NCBI GenBank assembly: GCA_963377175.1 | Contig: CAUJNA010003789.1 | Span: 62,001-126,000 of the forward strand | DNA from: Effrenium voratum | Lineage: Eukaryota; Sar; Dinophyceae; Suessiales; Symbiodiniaceae | DNA: 64,000 bases | Direction: 5' to 3' | In this document: in pieces, positions 19,213 to 29,700 of the stretch | How positions within the stretch are numbered: position 1 is the first letter of the stretch | How the letters are laid out: every line of letters begins with the position of its first letter | Translations under genes and position numbers: made by a program | Notes under the pieces: model-generated | Told to the model about the DNA's origin: nothing | The model's database searches: none | The model's input: the letters and a program-made list of their open reading frames with translations, nothing else

Positions 19213-19608
19213 TAGTACGGATTCGCCCAACGACCCTTAGTACGGATTCGCCCAACGACCCTTAGTACGGATTCGCCCAACGACCCTTAGTACGGATTCG
19301 CCCAACGACCCTTAGTACGGGTTCGCCCAACGACCCTTAGTACGGGTTCGCCCAACGACCCTTAGTACGGATTCGCCCAACGGCCCTTAGTACTGACTCG
19401 CCCAACGGCCCTTAGCACTGACTTGCCCAACGGCCCTTAGTACTGACTTGCCCAACGGCCCTTAGTACTGACTTGCCCAACGGCCCGAAGTACTGACTTG
19501 CCCAACGGCCCTTAGTACTGGCTCGCCCAACGCCCCTTAGTACTGACTTGCCCAACGGCCCTTAGTACTGGCTCGCCCAACGGCCCATAGTACTGGTTCG
19601 CCCAACGG
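19213..19608 (+). repeat. About sixteen tandem copies of a 25-bp unit
   Basis: The unit is TAGTACGGATTCGCCCAACG followed by ACCCT. It grades into TAGTACTGACTTGCCCAACG plus GCCCT towards the right. The change of variants along the array suggests expansion by unequal exchange. Confidence 0.9.
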
Positions 19609-19680
19609 GCTCTCGGCATGGCGGGAGGCTTCAATGCCAGGCAGGTGTCGAGGCAGGATACCTGGTTGGAACTTCCGGGG

Positions 19681-19733
19681 TGCCGGGCCGTGAGCGTATG
19701 ACCGTATGATCCGTATGATCCGTATGACCCGGG
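19681..19733. repeat. Extra end-copy in opposite orientation beside the left inverted repeat
   Basis: TGCCGGGCCGTGAGCGTATG, then 9-bp CCGTATGAT units, reads in the same direction as the right-end repeat at 23226-23285. It therefore stands head-to-head with the left inverted repeat that starts at 19734, and a large hairpin could form across 19690-19830. Confidence 0.65.
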
Positions 19734-19838
19734 CTGAGGCTTCAATGCCAGGCTTGCCGAGTCATACAAATCATACGAATCATACGGGTCATACGGATCA
19801 TACGGATCATACGGATCATACGGTCATACGGTCATACG
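19734..19838 (+). repeat. Left inverted terminal repeat with 9-bp iterons
   Basis: 105 bp beginning CTGAGGCTTCAATGCCAGGC and followed by about nine units of the GGATCATAC type. Its inverse lies at 23235-23312 with six units. The two ends differ in length by 27 bp, exactly three 9-bp units. The word GAGGCTTCAATGCCAGGC also occurs at 19627-19644. Confidence 0.8.
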
Positions 19839-20271
19839 AATCTCCCTGGGCCGGGGCGGTGTTCAGCGGGTTGGGGTCGGCTCCGGCGTCGGGATGTGAA
19901 GGTTTTGCATTTCTTTGCTGTCACTCAACCACGCGCCGGTTGACATTTCCGGCGCAGATTGAAGCTCAGACATTTCGATAGTGCCGGGGAGGGACTAGCG
20001 CCGCGAGATCGCCGCCAAGGCGCGAGTCGCACGGAACGTACGGTCATACACATGTGAGGGGGGATGCTTAGTGCCAGGACAATGAGCCACGCAACTGGAG
20101 GGAAGCGTCGATGCCGGCTGCGTCCCGGGGTGATGGTGGCAGGCGGAAAGGGGGTCTTGCCCGTGCGATTTCGTATGATTCACGCGCCCTGATAGGAACG
20201 TTGCGGAGCCAGCGGAGCCGGCGGAGCCCGGGTCGGCCTCGGACCAGGCGACCGTGGTTCTCACGATCAAC
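19839..20271 (+). other. Spacer between left inverted repeat and helicase gene
   Basis: About 430 bp with no convincing gene. It contains an isolated TACGGTCATAC word near 20040, related to the iterons, and a GGAGCCAGCGGAGCCGGCGG run near 20210. It could hold the promoter or an origin. Confidence 0.35.
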
Positions 20272-22842
20272 ATGCCCTTCGTCAAGGAGCTGCTGGGCAT
20301 GCAGGACACGTGGCAGTTGCCACTGGGGAACCTGACTCTCTCAGACCACCTGGAGTTGCTGGACGAACAGCCAGAGGCCCGCTACCACGAATCCAAGCTG
20401 GCAAAAAGCCTGGGCCTCTGCTTGCGGCTGATCGGCTCCATGGGCAGCTTCCCGGTCTACGGCATGCCCAGGGCGGTCAGGTGGGCTGCGTTCTGCGGCA
20501 TGGACCTCTGGGAGTGCGACATGCCGGCGTCCCATTGCCAAGCCATGCTGGGGTATGCACTGGACCACTCCATCGCCCCGGGACCGCTGGAGGCGTTTGC
20601 GTCCACCGAGCAGATCGTCGCTTTGCGGCAGAGCATGCCACCGCTCCATCCGAAGGACATCAAGCAAGCGACGAACTTGCTCGCCTATGGTCGAGTGGAT
20701 GAAGGCGCACGCTACCGGGACCGGCCGACCTCAAGCGGGTTATGACGTGCGTGCGTGAGCGCGTCTGGCATCACATGTTCGAGGGCTGGAAAAAGGAGCT
20801 GAAGGCCACGAGGCGACGACCAATCCTCGCGGCCTTGTCTGTGGAATGCGCCTCGTCGGGATGTGCGATTTTCTTTTTTTGCGCCCGCGCGGCAACGCTC
20901 CTTTTTTTTTTCGGGGAGCAAAGGTCAGCGCCGGGAGCGGCAGAAGCTGGACGCGGCGGCTGAGCTGCTTCCCGCCGGCTGTGTCGTTCACGGTTACCTG
21001 GCAGACTCGTTCCTGTTCTCATCGAGCGACGGAGGCTTCTCCGCAGAGGCGACCGTTCGGCATCTGCAGAGTCGAGGACTTTTCTTCACCGTGAAGCCGA
21101 TGCCGGCCAACGACTCGGAGTATTGCAGGGCATCGGCATGAGGCGCAGCCGGCTGACGCTCGCCGCGGAACTGGCTCAAGGATGAGGAGAAGGGCCCGAC
21201 CCCCCACCTGGGCTTGGCAATCTCCGTCGAGCACCGCGTGCCCGTGAGATGGGACCACCAGCAGGACCACATGGAGATCTACAACGCAACGGACGGCGTG
21301 TGGTCCACGGGCAAGTGCGACGGGGCCTGCAAGGGGGAGATGCTGGCGCGGGCACTGATCGCCACCTACGGTGCCAGGACGTGGCGCCCCGACCCGGACA
21401 GCGGGAAGTGGCGACTGCAGGTGAGGGACAACGTGATGCTCTTCCATACGGCCCCGATTCTCTCCTCGGTGGGCGCGATGCTGAGCAAGCTGGACAACGG
21501 CGACTGCATGCCGCCGCTGGACCAGGAGCGCCATCACCACTTCCAGATCCACTTCATGGGTGGGGACAAGCTGAGCTTCCTCGCCCACCCGCCTCCTCTG
21601 CAAGACTTTTTGGACGACGACGAAGCTCTCCAGAGGGCCACGGAGCAACACAAGGTCCGTCCCGCGCCAGTTCATGGAGTACCAGCATCCGGATAGGCTC
21701 CGCTTGGCTCGGGCCATTCTGAAGGCCATGGCCTGGTTGACGGAGGGCGGTGACTGTCGGGATGGCGTCATGGTCCTCCCCGAGGACATTGTCGAGGAGC
21801 TGGAAGCGGCGTCCATGGGGCACGCAATGTGGCGCAGCATCTTTCGCGACCCGCGCGGCGGCGACTGGAACGTGGCGCTGTTTCAAGCCAGGCTCATCTT
21901 CGAGAGCGTGGCGGGCAAGGCCGCGAAGAAGATCGAGTTTGCGACGCTCAAGGACAACGGAGACGGCTCGACGGGCAAGGGAACCTTGAGGGAACTCTGC
22001 GAGAAGGCGCTCGGCGTGCACAACGGCGGGGTGGAGCGCGGGTACTGCGCAGTTCTTTGCCAGGAGGCCCTCACTGTCGGGAAACAGGAGCGGCCCCGCG
22101 AACAGTTCGCAAACCTACAGGGCAGCAGGTGTGGGTCGACGACTTCGCGCCGAATCAGCCTCTGTGCAGTGCTGTTTTGCGGCAGATCTCCGGAGGGAAC
22201 ACCTTGACGGCTGCGCGGAAGGGCCGGGGAGAGAACATTTTCAGCTTCCACGGGCTCTTGCTGCTCTGCACCAACGGCGTGTGGCAGGCCGATGCCGAGT
22301 TCTTTGGCTCCGACAGGAGACGCATCACGGGCGTCAAGTTCGAGCACAACTTTGTGGACAACCCGACACGCCCCCACGAGCTCCTGAAGGACAACAGCGT
22401 CAAGCAGAACATCCCTGAGATGTTCGCGGAGTTCTGGTGGGTGGCGCGGGTATTCTGGCTGGCGCCGCATCCCGGGGGAAGCAGCGACAACACCATCCCA
22501 ATCCCCGCGAGCTCAATCTCTCTGAAACAGGACATCACGGAGAGGACCGCCCAGAGCACTGCTCAACCATCCAGCATGCCAGAGGCCTCGGAGCTAGTGC
22601 GGCGCTACCTGCAGCCCTACGTCCTCTCCGAGACAAGGCCCGCCACGTCCCAGGAGGTCGACTCGTGCATCGCCGACCAGCTGTGTGTGAGCCCCACTGC
22701 GGTGAGGGACGAGCTCAAGAAGATCTTGATGCGGAGGGAGGGGGAGGTCATCCCCCGATTCGGAGCCCGGACCAGGACCTCCGCGCGGGTCTACGTGAGG
22801 CCGTCGCCGCGCCAAATCATGACGCTTGTCGTGTCGGCGTAG
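20272..22842 (+). pseudogene. D5-like primase / superfamily 3 helicase, frameshifted
   Basis: A product of about 850 residues with frame changes near 20720, 20870-20920, 21130, 21670 and 22120. The N-terminal third is uncharacterised. Next come a D5_N-like segment (YNATDGVWSTGK, 21280) and an SF3 helicase: Walker A GDGSTGKGTL at 21958-21987, an acidic pair in VWVDDFAPN at about 22131, and a sensor-like LLLLCTNGVW at about 22256. A winged-helix-like C-terminus follows (VDSCIADQLCVSPTAVRDELKK). Such proteins unwind DNA at replication origins of viruses and plasmids. It is the only large gene between the inverted repeats. Two poly-T runs (20876, 20900) sit at one frame break and may be intron remnants. 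Confidence 0.72.
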
Positions 22843-23234
22843 CTTCTCAACTTCTGTGCAGGGGGTATGTGCAAAGAGTGGGCGCGGCAGTACAGCCCGT
22901 GCCCCGTGTATCCGACGAGCTCCCAGCACGGCAATGATCTCTCATCACGGCGATTGACGTGCGCACAGGCACAGTGTCGTGTGTGCAAAAGAAGAGCCAT
23001 GCGATTGTACGCCGTATGAATCCTGTCCAGTTGATTTTGAAACGTTTTTGCATTTTTTTACAAGCTTGCGTGTTGCCGGTAGCGCTTCAGCGCCAAACGG
23101 CGCGTATGATCCCTCGGCCTGTGCCAGGCAGGGACCCGCCCTGGACACTGTTTTTTTGTTGGAAGCGGCCCAAAAAACCCAAAAGCACTCCGTCTTTGAG
23201 CACTGTCGAAAGTGCCTCCCCCGGAGTGCCAGGC
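22843..23234. other. Spacer between helicase gene and right inverted repeat
   Basis: About 390 bp without a credible gene. It includes T-rich runs at 23051 and 23146. Confidence 0.35.
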
Positions 23235-23312
23235 CGTGTGACCGTATGACCGTATGATCCGTATGATCCGTATGATCCGTATGACTTGACAAGCCTGGTA
23301 TTGAAGCCTCAG
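23235..23312 (-). repeat. Right inverted terminal repeat with 9-bp iterons
   Basis: 78 bp; the reverse complement begins CTGAGGCTTCAATACCAGGC and then has six GGATCATAC-type units. Over the shared outer 34 bases it differs from the left repeat at about three positions. No matching target duplication was seen outside the two ends. Confidence 0.8.
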
Positions 23313-23540
23313 CTGAGTCCAACCCGTTGGTTTCCCGAGCACCCCAAACCCTAACCCAAAAAAAGGAGCTGAGCAGGGCCCAGCCTGCGCAATGCCTCGA
23401 AACCTTTTTCTCCCAGTTTTTTCACTCGATCAGGATCAGGCAATTCCAACTTGAGTGTGATCAAAGTTTTTTTTTGCGCCAAAAGGGGGTCCGACCGAGG
23501 GGAGGCCGGGTCGTGCCTAAAAAATCATTTTCAAAGGAGG

Positions 23541-24380
23541 CTAGTCGAGGGTCCTGGGCCTCGGAGGCGCCAGGAAGTCGTCCAGCTGCCTCACAGCCGC
23601 CGGCCTGCCCCGTCTCGTCAGCCGGCCCGCGTTGCCGCTCCTGCGGCGCCGGCAGCGCCAGCTTCAGCAGGGTCTCCCGGCCCTCCGTGCTGCGAACGGT
23701 CATGGAGTCCACGGCCCCCAGCTGCTGCACGTCGCCGTACTGAGGGTTGAAGCTCCTCGCCGCGTTCGTCGGCGCTCGGAAGGCGCTTGTCTTCAAGGAC
23801 CCTGAACCCGCTCGAAGTGGTCGCTCCACTGCCCGCCCTTGCGCGCCACCCTCGTGGCCAGGTCCTTCTTCAGCGTCTGGATGCCCCGGTCCACCACGGC
23901 AATGGCGTTGCGGTCCTCGGGCCGCTTCGTCCGGCGCACGGCTTCGGGCAGCTCCCGGTCCAGCGTGGCGAACTCGTTGCCCAGGTCTGTCGTGACCACG
24001 AAGTTCCCGTCGTCCCCCGTCAGCTCCCGCGCGGCGCGCTTGGTGGCCCGGCCCACCGTCTCGGCGTTCTTGTTCTGCAGAGGTTCCACGGCGGCCTCCC
24101 GGGTGAAGACGTCCATCACCACCAGGCCGTACTTCGTCTTCCCCCGCGTGTTCTGGCTGAAGTCGATGAGGTCGGCCTGCAGCCGGTCGTTGGGCCCCTC
24201 GGCGGCCGACTTGCCCAGCGCGCGCGGCCGGGGCGCCTGCACCTGCCGGCCCACGTCGGCCTTCAGCGCCTCGAAGGCCATGGCCTGCGTCACGTCGAGG
24301 TCGCGCTGCCGTGCGAGTCGGTACAGCTTCCGCGGGTCCCTCACGTTGAAGTCGTCGGCCAGGTCCCTCAGCGCCTCCAT
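23541..24380 (-). pseudogene. Retroviral-type (rve) integrase of a PLV fragment
   Basis: ATG at 24380 follows a TTTTTTAA run. The frame is open to 23793 and continues with frame changes to a TAG at 23541-23543. The catalytic core has LQADLIDF (first Asp), VVTTDLGNEF (second Asp) and DRNAIAVVDRGIQTLKKDL, where an Asp sits at the usual Glu position. Polinton and PLV integrases insert linear DNA by the DDE mechanism; the Glu change, if not a misalignment, would weaken catalysis. The gene follows a fibre C-terminus on the same strand. It differs strongly from the integrase at 51689 although the preceding fibre sequence is nearly the same. Confidence 0.72.
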
Positions 24381-24474
24381 TTAAAAAACAGCTTTGTTGC
24401 CCCAAAAAGGAGCTTGAGCAAGGGTCCTCTAGAACGAGGAGGCATGCGCAATGCATCAAAACCAGTTTTTTTTT

Positions 24475-24933
24475 CTACTTGTTCTTCGGCCCCCGCTGGG
24501 CCTGCCAGGCTTCCACCTCGTCCAAACGGGCCTGGAAGCCCTTGCACACCCCCCACAGCACGCTGGTGAGGTGAGAGTAGTCGAGAGTAACCATCTCCGT
24601 GCCGTCGCTCCACCGGGCGGTGCCCGTCAAATTCTTCCACTTCGTTCCTGCGAAGTCGTCCGAGGCGAAGCCCAGCCTCAGGTCCCCGTTCATGTCCGGG
24701 CGCTTGTGCTGCTTGGCCTCCACGGAGTCAAAGAGCTGCTTGAGCTCCGCCACGTCGGCCTCGGCCATCTCCGTCTTCACCCGGCTGTCCGACAAATTCG
24801 TGAAGCTCGTGTTGCAGACCACGTTGCCCGTGTTGCCCGCGATCACGAGGCAGCCGGGGTTCCTCTGGTTCGTGGTCAGGGACAGCTGCGTGGAGAGGCT
24901 CTTGGTCTGCACCAGCGCCTCGTCGTTGATCAT
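24475..24933 (-). pseudogene. C-terminal part of a PLV fibre-like protein
   Basis: 152 codons beginning MINDEALVQTKSLSTQLSLT and ending WQAQRGPKNK. It is nearly identical to the end of the fibre gene at 50222-51683, but retains a segment (WSDGTEMVTLDYSHLTSVLW) that is deleted there. There is no upstream fibre shaft; sequence above 24933 is unrelated, so only the 3' end of the gene was captured. The Thr/Asn/Ser-rich, beta-repetitive character fits a receptor-binding or shaft-end domain. Confidence 0.6.
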
Positions 24934-25016
24934 GTTAAAACCCTCTAGGCCCCGTGCCGAAATTGGGTAGCTGTTCTGAGGTCCTTGTTGGTGTTGCTTC
25001 CCAAGTTCCATTGATC

Positions 25017-25031
25017 GCCATTTGGCTCAAG
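25017..25031 (+). other. Relict dinoflagellate spliced-leader tag
   Basis: GCCATTTGGCTCAAG matches the conserved 3' part of the dinoflagellate spliced leader (GCCATTTTGGCTCAAG) with one T missing, and the bases before it (TTGATC) are a weaker match to the rest. Trans-spliced leaders are added to mRNA 5' ends in dinoflagellates, and genomic copies mark DNA made from mRNA. This one lies about 350 bp before the copia coiled-coil ORF, consistent with the 5' end of a reverse-transcribed message. Confidence 0.5.
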
Positions 25032-25379
25032 ACACAATTGAGGTTCAAGATCTGATGTGTGACTGCATACATACGTGATCGGCATTGAGAGCGAAAACAC
25101 TTCGCTTGCGCTGCATTTGTCAGGACCACTGTTGTAACTATCATTCCTTCTCCCTTACAACGTTTACACGGGTTCGGCTATAACGGCATCGTCCGTATAC
25201 ACCTTTCTACGTGGTTGGTATTACAGCTTGAGGGTTCGGTGCATAGCGTCCCACGGGACGTCACCTTGCCGTCTCTTGACAGGTTATCAGCCGTAACTAC
25301 AAGCTCTACACTGGACTGGGAGACAGCTGGTTTATTGCGGGTACAGGGACAATAAAGGAACGATAACCTACACAGTACA

Positions 25380-26765
25380 ATGGCGTCTTCGGCGAGCCCA
25401 AGTACTGCAACTTTTGGGAACAGCAGCTCAGAGGGATCCAATGGATTGATGGCTCTTCCTGCGGTGATGGATATGGTTGCAGATTCACAGGATGAACCTG
25501 GGAGCGGAGGTTCCGCGCTATTCAGCGACATATCTACTCCCACAAGATCATGGAAGCAGATCGATGTTCATCAGGAGTCGAAGAAAAGAGAATCCCCACC
25601 GAGAAGATCATCATCTTCGCCTGCGACACCACGGACGTCGCAGAAGGGCGTGAGATCGACGTCGAAGGGTGGGAGGTCAAAATCACCCACCAGTGCAGAT
25701 TTTCGCGCCGTGATCAAAGAGAAGAATAAGATGGAGGTGGAGATCGGGGAATATCAAAAGACACTTGATGAAATGTCGGCAGCAATGGCGAATCTTAACC
25801 AAGAAGACTATGGAAGCACCATCCGGATCCAGGAGCTGGAAAGACGATGCGAGATTGCCAGCAAGCAGTCGGGACATCTAGTGAGTCACCACCAACACCA
25901 CATGGCTGAGGCATGGCGCAAGTTTGAGGAAGAAGCCCAACAGATGCGCAAGGTGGAAATGAACGCATTTCAGTACGGGGAGAAGAAAGACATGGAGTCG
26001 AATATTATAATGCAACAGATGAGACAAGCTGAAGGAACTATCATGGAGCAGAAGCGGGAGATTGCATTGATGAAATCCTACATGGCAAGCGAGAAGTCGG
26101 CCGCGCAGGAATCAGCTATACGTGCAAACCAGATACACCGTGAGGCTTCACAACAGATATCAGTTTATCAGCAACAGATCAGAGGCATAGAATCTTCTAC
26201 ATCTATCGAGAAGTTCAACGAGGAGGAGATGGTCCAAAGTCTGAAATCACAGTTGGAGCATGCACTCGTCAAGCGCCCCGAGACGTACTCTTTGGAGGAC
26301 TCCAGGGAACAGCTGATGGCGAGGCTGAATGACGTTACAGTATTTGCGGAACAGGAATCGAAGAGAGCAGATTGCTTGCTTCGCGAAAAAGAAGAGATCG
26401 TCAAACAGTATGAGTCCGACGTGTCGATGAAGGACCAGATGATTGCTGTCGAAGGTGGTCATCGTCAGGATGCGATCTTGGAGTTAGCCCAGGTCAAAGA
26501 AGAGAAACAAGAGGAACGGTGCACGATGGACGAGAAGTCGAAGGAGGCTGAGTACTGGAGATTGACAGCTAAGGGAATGTACGATGAGTACCTCGAGGAG
26601 ATGCATGAGCTTCAGAGACAACTGAAGAAAGAGAGGCGACGCTCAAGCAAGAAGAGAGTTTTGTACGCCAACTCGATGCTGACAACGAGGAACTACGTGC
26701 ACACAAGAAGCTGGAGACACAGGAAGCCTCCAGCAGCAAAGATGGACATCGTGAACGAGCAGTAG
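25380..26765 (+). CDS. Coiled-coil ORF1 of the copia element
   Basis: 461 codons, intact. The N-terminus is Ser/Pro-rich and basic (KRESPPRRSSSSPATPRTSQ). From about residue 110 to the end there are long heptad-like helices rich in Glu, Gln, Met and Lys (EVEIGEYQKTLDEMSAAMAN, QMRQAEGTIMEQKREIALM). It has no enzyme motif. It probably multimerises as a Gag-like or particle-scaffold protein (inference). Its TAG stop (26763-26765) overlaps the next open frame by one base. Confidence 0.6.
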   Translation: MASSASPSTATFGNSSSEGSNGLMALPAVMDMVADSQDEPGSGGSALFSDISTPTRSWKQIDVHQESKKRESPPRRSSSSPATPRTSQKGVRSTSKGGRSKSPTSADFRAVIKEKNKMEVEIGEYQKTLDEMSAAMANLNQEDYGSTIRIQELERRCEIASKQSGHLVSHHQHHMAEAWRKFEEEAQQMRKVEMNAFQYGEKKDMESNIIMQQMRQAEGTIMEQKREIALMKSYMASEKSAAQESAIRANQIHREASQQISVYQQQIRGIESSTSIEKFNEEEMVQSLKSQLEHALVKRPETYSLEDSREQLMARLNDVTVFAEQESKRADCLLREKEEIVKQYESDVSMKDQMIAVEGGHRQDAILELAQVKEEKQEERCTMDEKSKEAEYWRLTAKGMYDEYLEEMHELQRQLKKERRRSSKKRVLYANSMLTTRNYVHTRSWRHRKPPAAKMDIVNEQ

Positions 26766-29700
26766 TGAAACGCGCTGAGGGAGGAACCCAGGCTAATTCA
26801 AATAGGATAGACAAGAAGGTGGCTGGGTCAGTCCCGTCATCGTCTTCAAATCAAATCCCTAATTCGTCGCTGATGCCAGGTTCGATCCTCTTTCCGTCTT
26901 TCGGTGATCCAATGATCGATGTACACCTATCCCAGATGCAAGGGGTTGTTGGGCATGTCCCACAATCCACTACTACGACTGGTGGTGGTGATGGGGGGGG
27001 AAACAACGGTACTACGCCCCCATTGGATTACGGTGGATTCCCGCCCAATGGGAATGGGCAGGGAGCGGGTCGACGTCAGTTGAGCCTCGCTGGTGGCGGA
27101 GGAGGACCTCCGGATGATCCACCCGATGATGAGGATGAGGATGACGACGACGAAGGAGATGAGGAAGACGAGGAAGAAGAAGAGGAAGAAGACGATCGGA
27201 CACGGAGGAGACGAAGGAGATCGAGAGATAACCGAGAGATCAAGAATGATCGACCGAGAATCTCGAGGAAAGAGGCCGAGAGAGTATCTATTCCGGCCTG
27301 GCCAAAGATCCATCAACTTGATACCTGGAAGATGCAACTGCTGATGAATGTTCTGAGCGCATGTGCGGATCCAGATACCGACGCATGGACGAAATGGCTG
27401 GAGCAGGCTCTTGGGTTGAACCCAGACCTGGATTTGCTTAGCGATTCAGGTGGCGACAGATTTGCTACGATAGATATTAAGATGGCCATGGGCATGCAGA
27501 ACATGCTGAAACAAGCACCTGACGAAGCCAAGGACGTATACCTCGATGCTACACGACACTCTGAACTACGACATCAACAAGGGGTGATCGTGAAGGGACG
27601 AGAGTTGGTGGCATTAGTTATGCAATCATTCAGAACTTCCGATAGAACGGATCTTGTCTACCACATCGAGCATCTATTCAACCTTGACTTTCCTGGCGAC
27701 AAGAACTTGGTCATGTTCAGGAACAAATGGTATGATTTGCTGCTGAAGATGAGGAGCGAGGACAGACCCAGTAAGCTGGCTCTCAGAGACATCCTTTACA
27801 GGAAGATCAAAGGGAGCAAGAAGATGGAGTTCGGCCTCAATGCCTACCATAGACTACCGGACAAGCATCCTCAGAAGACGTATGAATTCTTATTGGCGTT
27901 GATCGACTATCAGATCAAGGCAGATCGGGAAGACCTGATGCTCGACATGAAGGAGAAATCGGTCAAGTCGATGATGAAGTCAGGCGGGAAGGATGCGGCT
28001 CCAGCAACTGGCAAACAGGAGAACCAGGGTGGCAAGGGCAGAAAGGGGAAACCCGGTGGACCTGATGCCGCTCCTGTGCTCCCAAAAGCCAAGGCAAAGG
28101 GCCACGCTGGCAAGAACGGCAAGTCCGACGGTGCCAGTGACAGAGGCAAGAGTCCGGGCGGAGGCAAGGATAACCCCTGCTGGTACCACTTCAAATCGGC
28201 GAAGGGGTGCGTGAAAGGAAATGAATGCACTTTTTCCCACAGCAAGAAGACGGAGCATAAGTTGGAGAGTATGTCCAAGGGGAAAGGAAAGGGCAAATCC
28301 AAGTCCAGATCATCGTCACCAAAGAGAGATGATGGAGCATGCTTCGCGTTTCAGAAGGGGAAGTGCGATAGGGGAAGCGCTTGCAAGTATAGGCATGAGC
28401 TCATCAAGAACAATTCAGCTCCAGCAACGTCAAATGACAAGGCGCAAGCCAAGTCGAAGGCTGCCGCCAAAGCCGCAGCGCCTGCCATTGCGAGGAGGGC
28501 CATCGCAATGCCCGCGATAGTCCTGAAGCAATCGGCTCCTGCAGGGAAGGTAAGCTTCAAGAAGGACGTTGATCAGGTCGAACCGGACGAAGCCGAGACT
28601 GTCTACCACGAGCACGATGACGACGCGATGAGCGAATCATCGAGATGGTCTGGCGAGTCCGAGATCCCCGAGAAAATGGTGTGGTTCAAGGAAGTGCTCG
28701 ACGTCGACGAGAATGGGGAGATCACCTACCTCGAAGACGAGAGAAGGCAATGGGAACGAAAAGGGGAATGGTACGGTTATGAGGACAATGAGAATGAGCC
28801 TTATCAGTACGTGTACGTCGACGAGAAGAAGTTCAAAAGCAGTGATCATCGTGAATTATCAGCCTACCAAGTCCAACGATCATTGATACGTGCGAAGATA
28901 CTGAGAGAAGTGGTGGATGATGTATATAAGAAGCACTACTTCCCGGTGACCAAGGAGAGCAGCATAATGTTCGAGTATGATCGGAACAAGGACGAGATCA
29001 AGGAATCGGCTGTCGACTGGAAGAAGCAGCATGGTATGCCGAAGAACGTTTTCGCCATGTCAACGTGCATCAGCAAACGGGTGAAATGGTTGATGGACAC
29101 CGGATGTGGTCATGATCTCATTGGAAGAGCCAAGGCGAAGAGCCTGGGTGTCGACATCGTGAAAGATGACGACGAGATCGTGTTCCAGACCGCGAATGGT
29201 TCCACTTCCACATCTGATGTGGCCAAGATAGTCGTGGACGAGTTGGACGAGACTGTCGAGCCGCATGTATTGGATGAGACACCCACGGTATTGTCAGTGG
29301 GGAGGAGATGCATGAAGATGGGTTATGCATTTCACTGGATGCCTGGTAAACTACCTTTCATGGTTACGCCAAAGCAGGGATTCGTGCACTTGCAGGTCAA
29401 GGACGACATCCCGTACCTAGTGAGTGATGGTAAACTTCGGAGTAACAGGCATCGCCCTACGATAGACGACCTCAAGGAGCACTTTTCGGAAGTATTGGCG
29501 ATGGTAACGAACGACGAGGCAGATCAGGGAGGTGACGATGAGAACGACGTCACACCCGCCGCTGTCGGTGAGTCCGCAGAGGCCGAGGGCGAACACCACG
29601 ACGGGGCATTCGACTTCGGGCCACCCGGAGGAGCCGGTCCGGTACGTCCGCCTCCCGTGGCTGAGGAAATACCTGTAGATGTTGGGTCAGTCCCGCATCG

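Noticed and set aside
19213..19608. CRISPR-like array
   Set aside because: The units are contiguous with no spacers and no cas genes nearby; it is a tandem satellite.
23340..23360. Internal telomere
   Set aside because: ACCCCAAACCCTAACCC contains only one to two telomere-like units; too short to claim.
25032..25379. 5' long terminal repeat of the copia element
   Set aside because: No second copy was found downstream of the RNase H, so no LTR is annotated.
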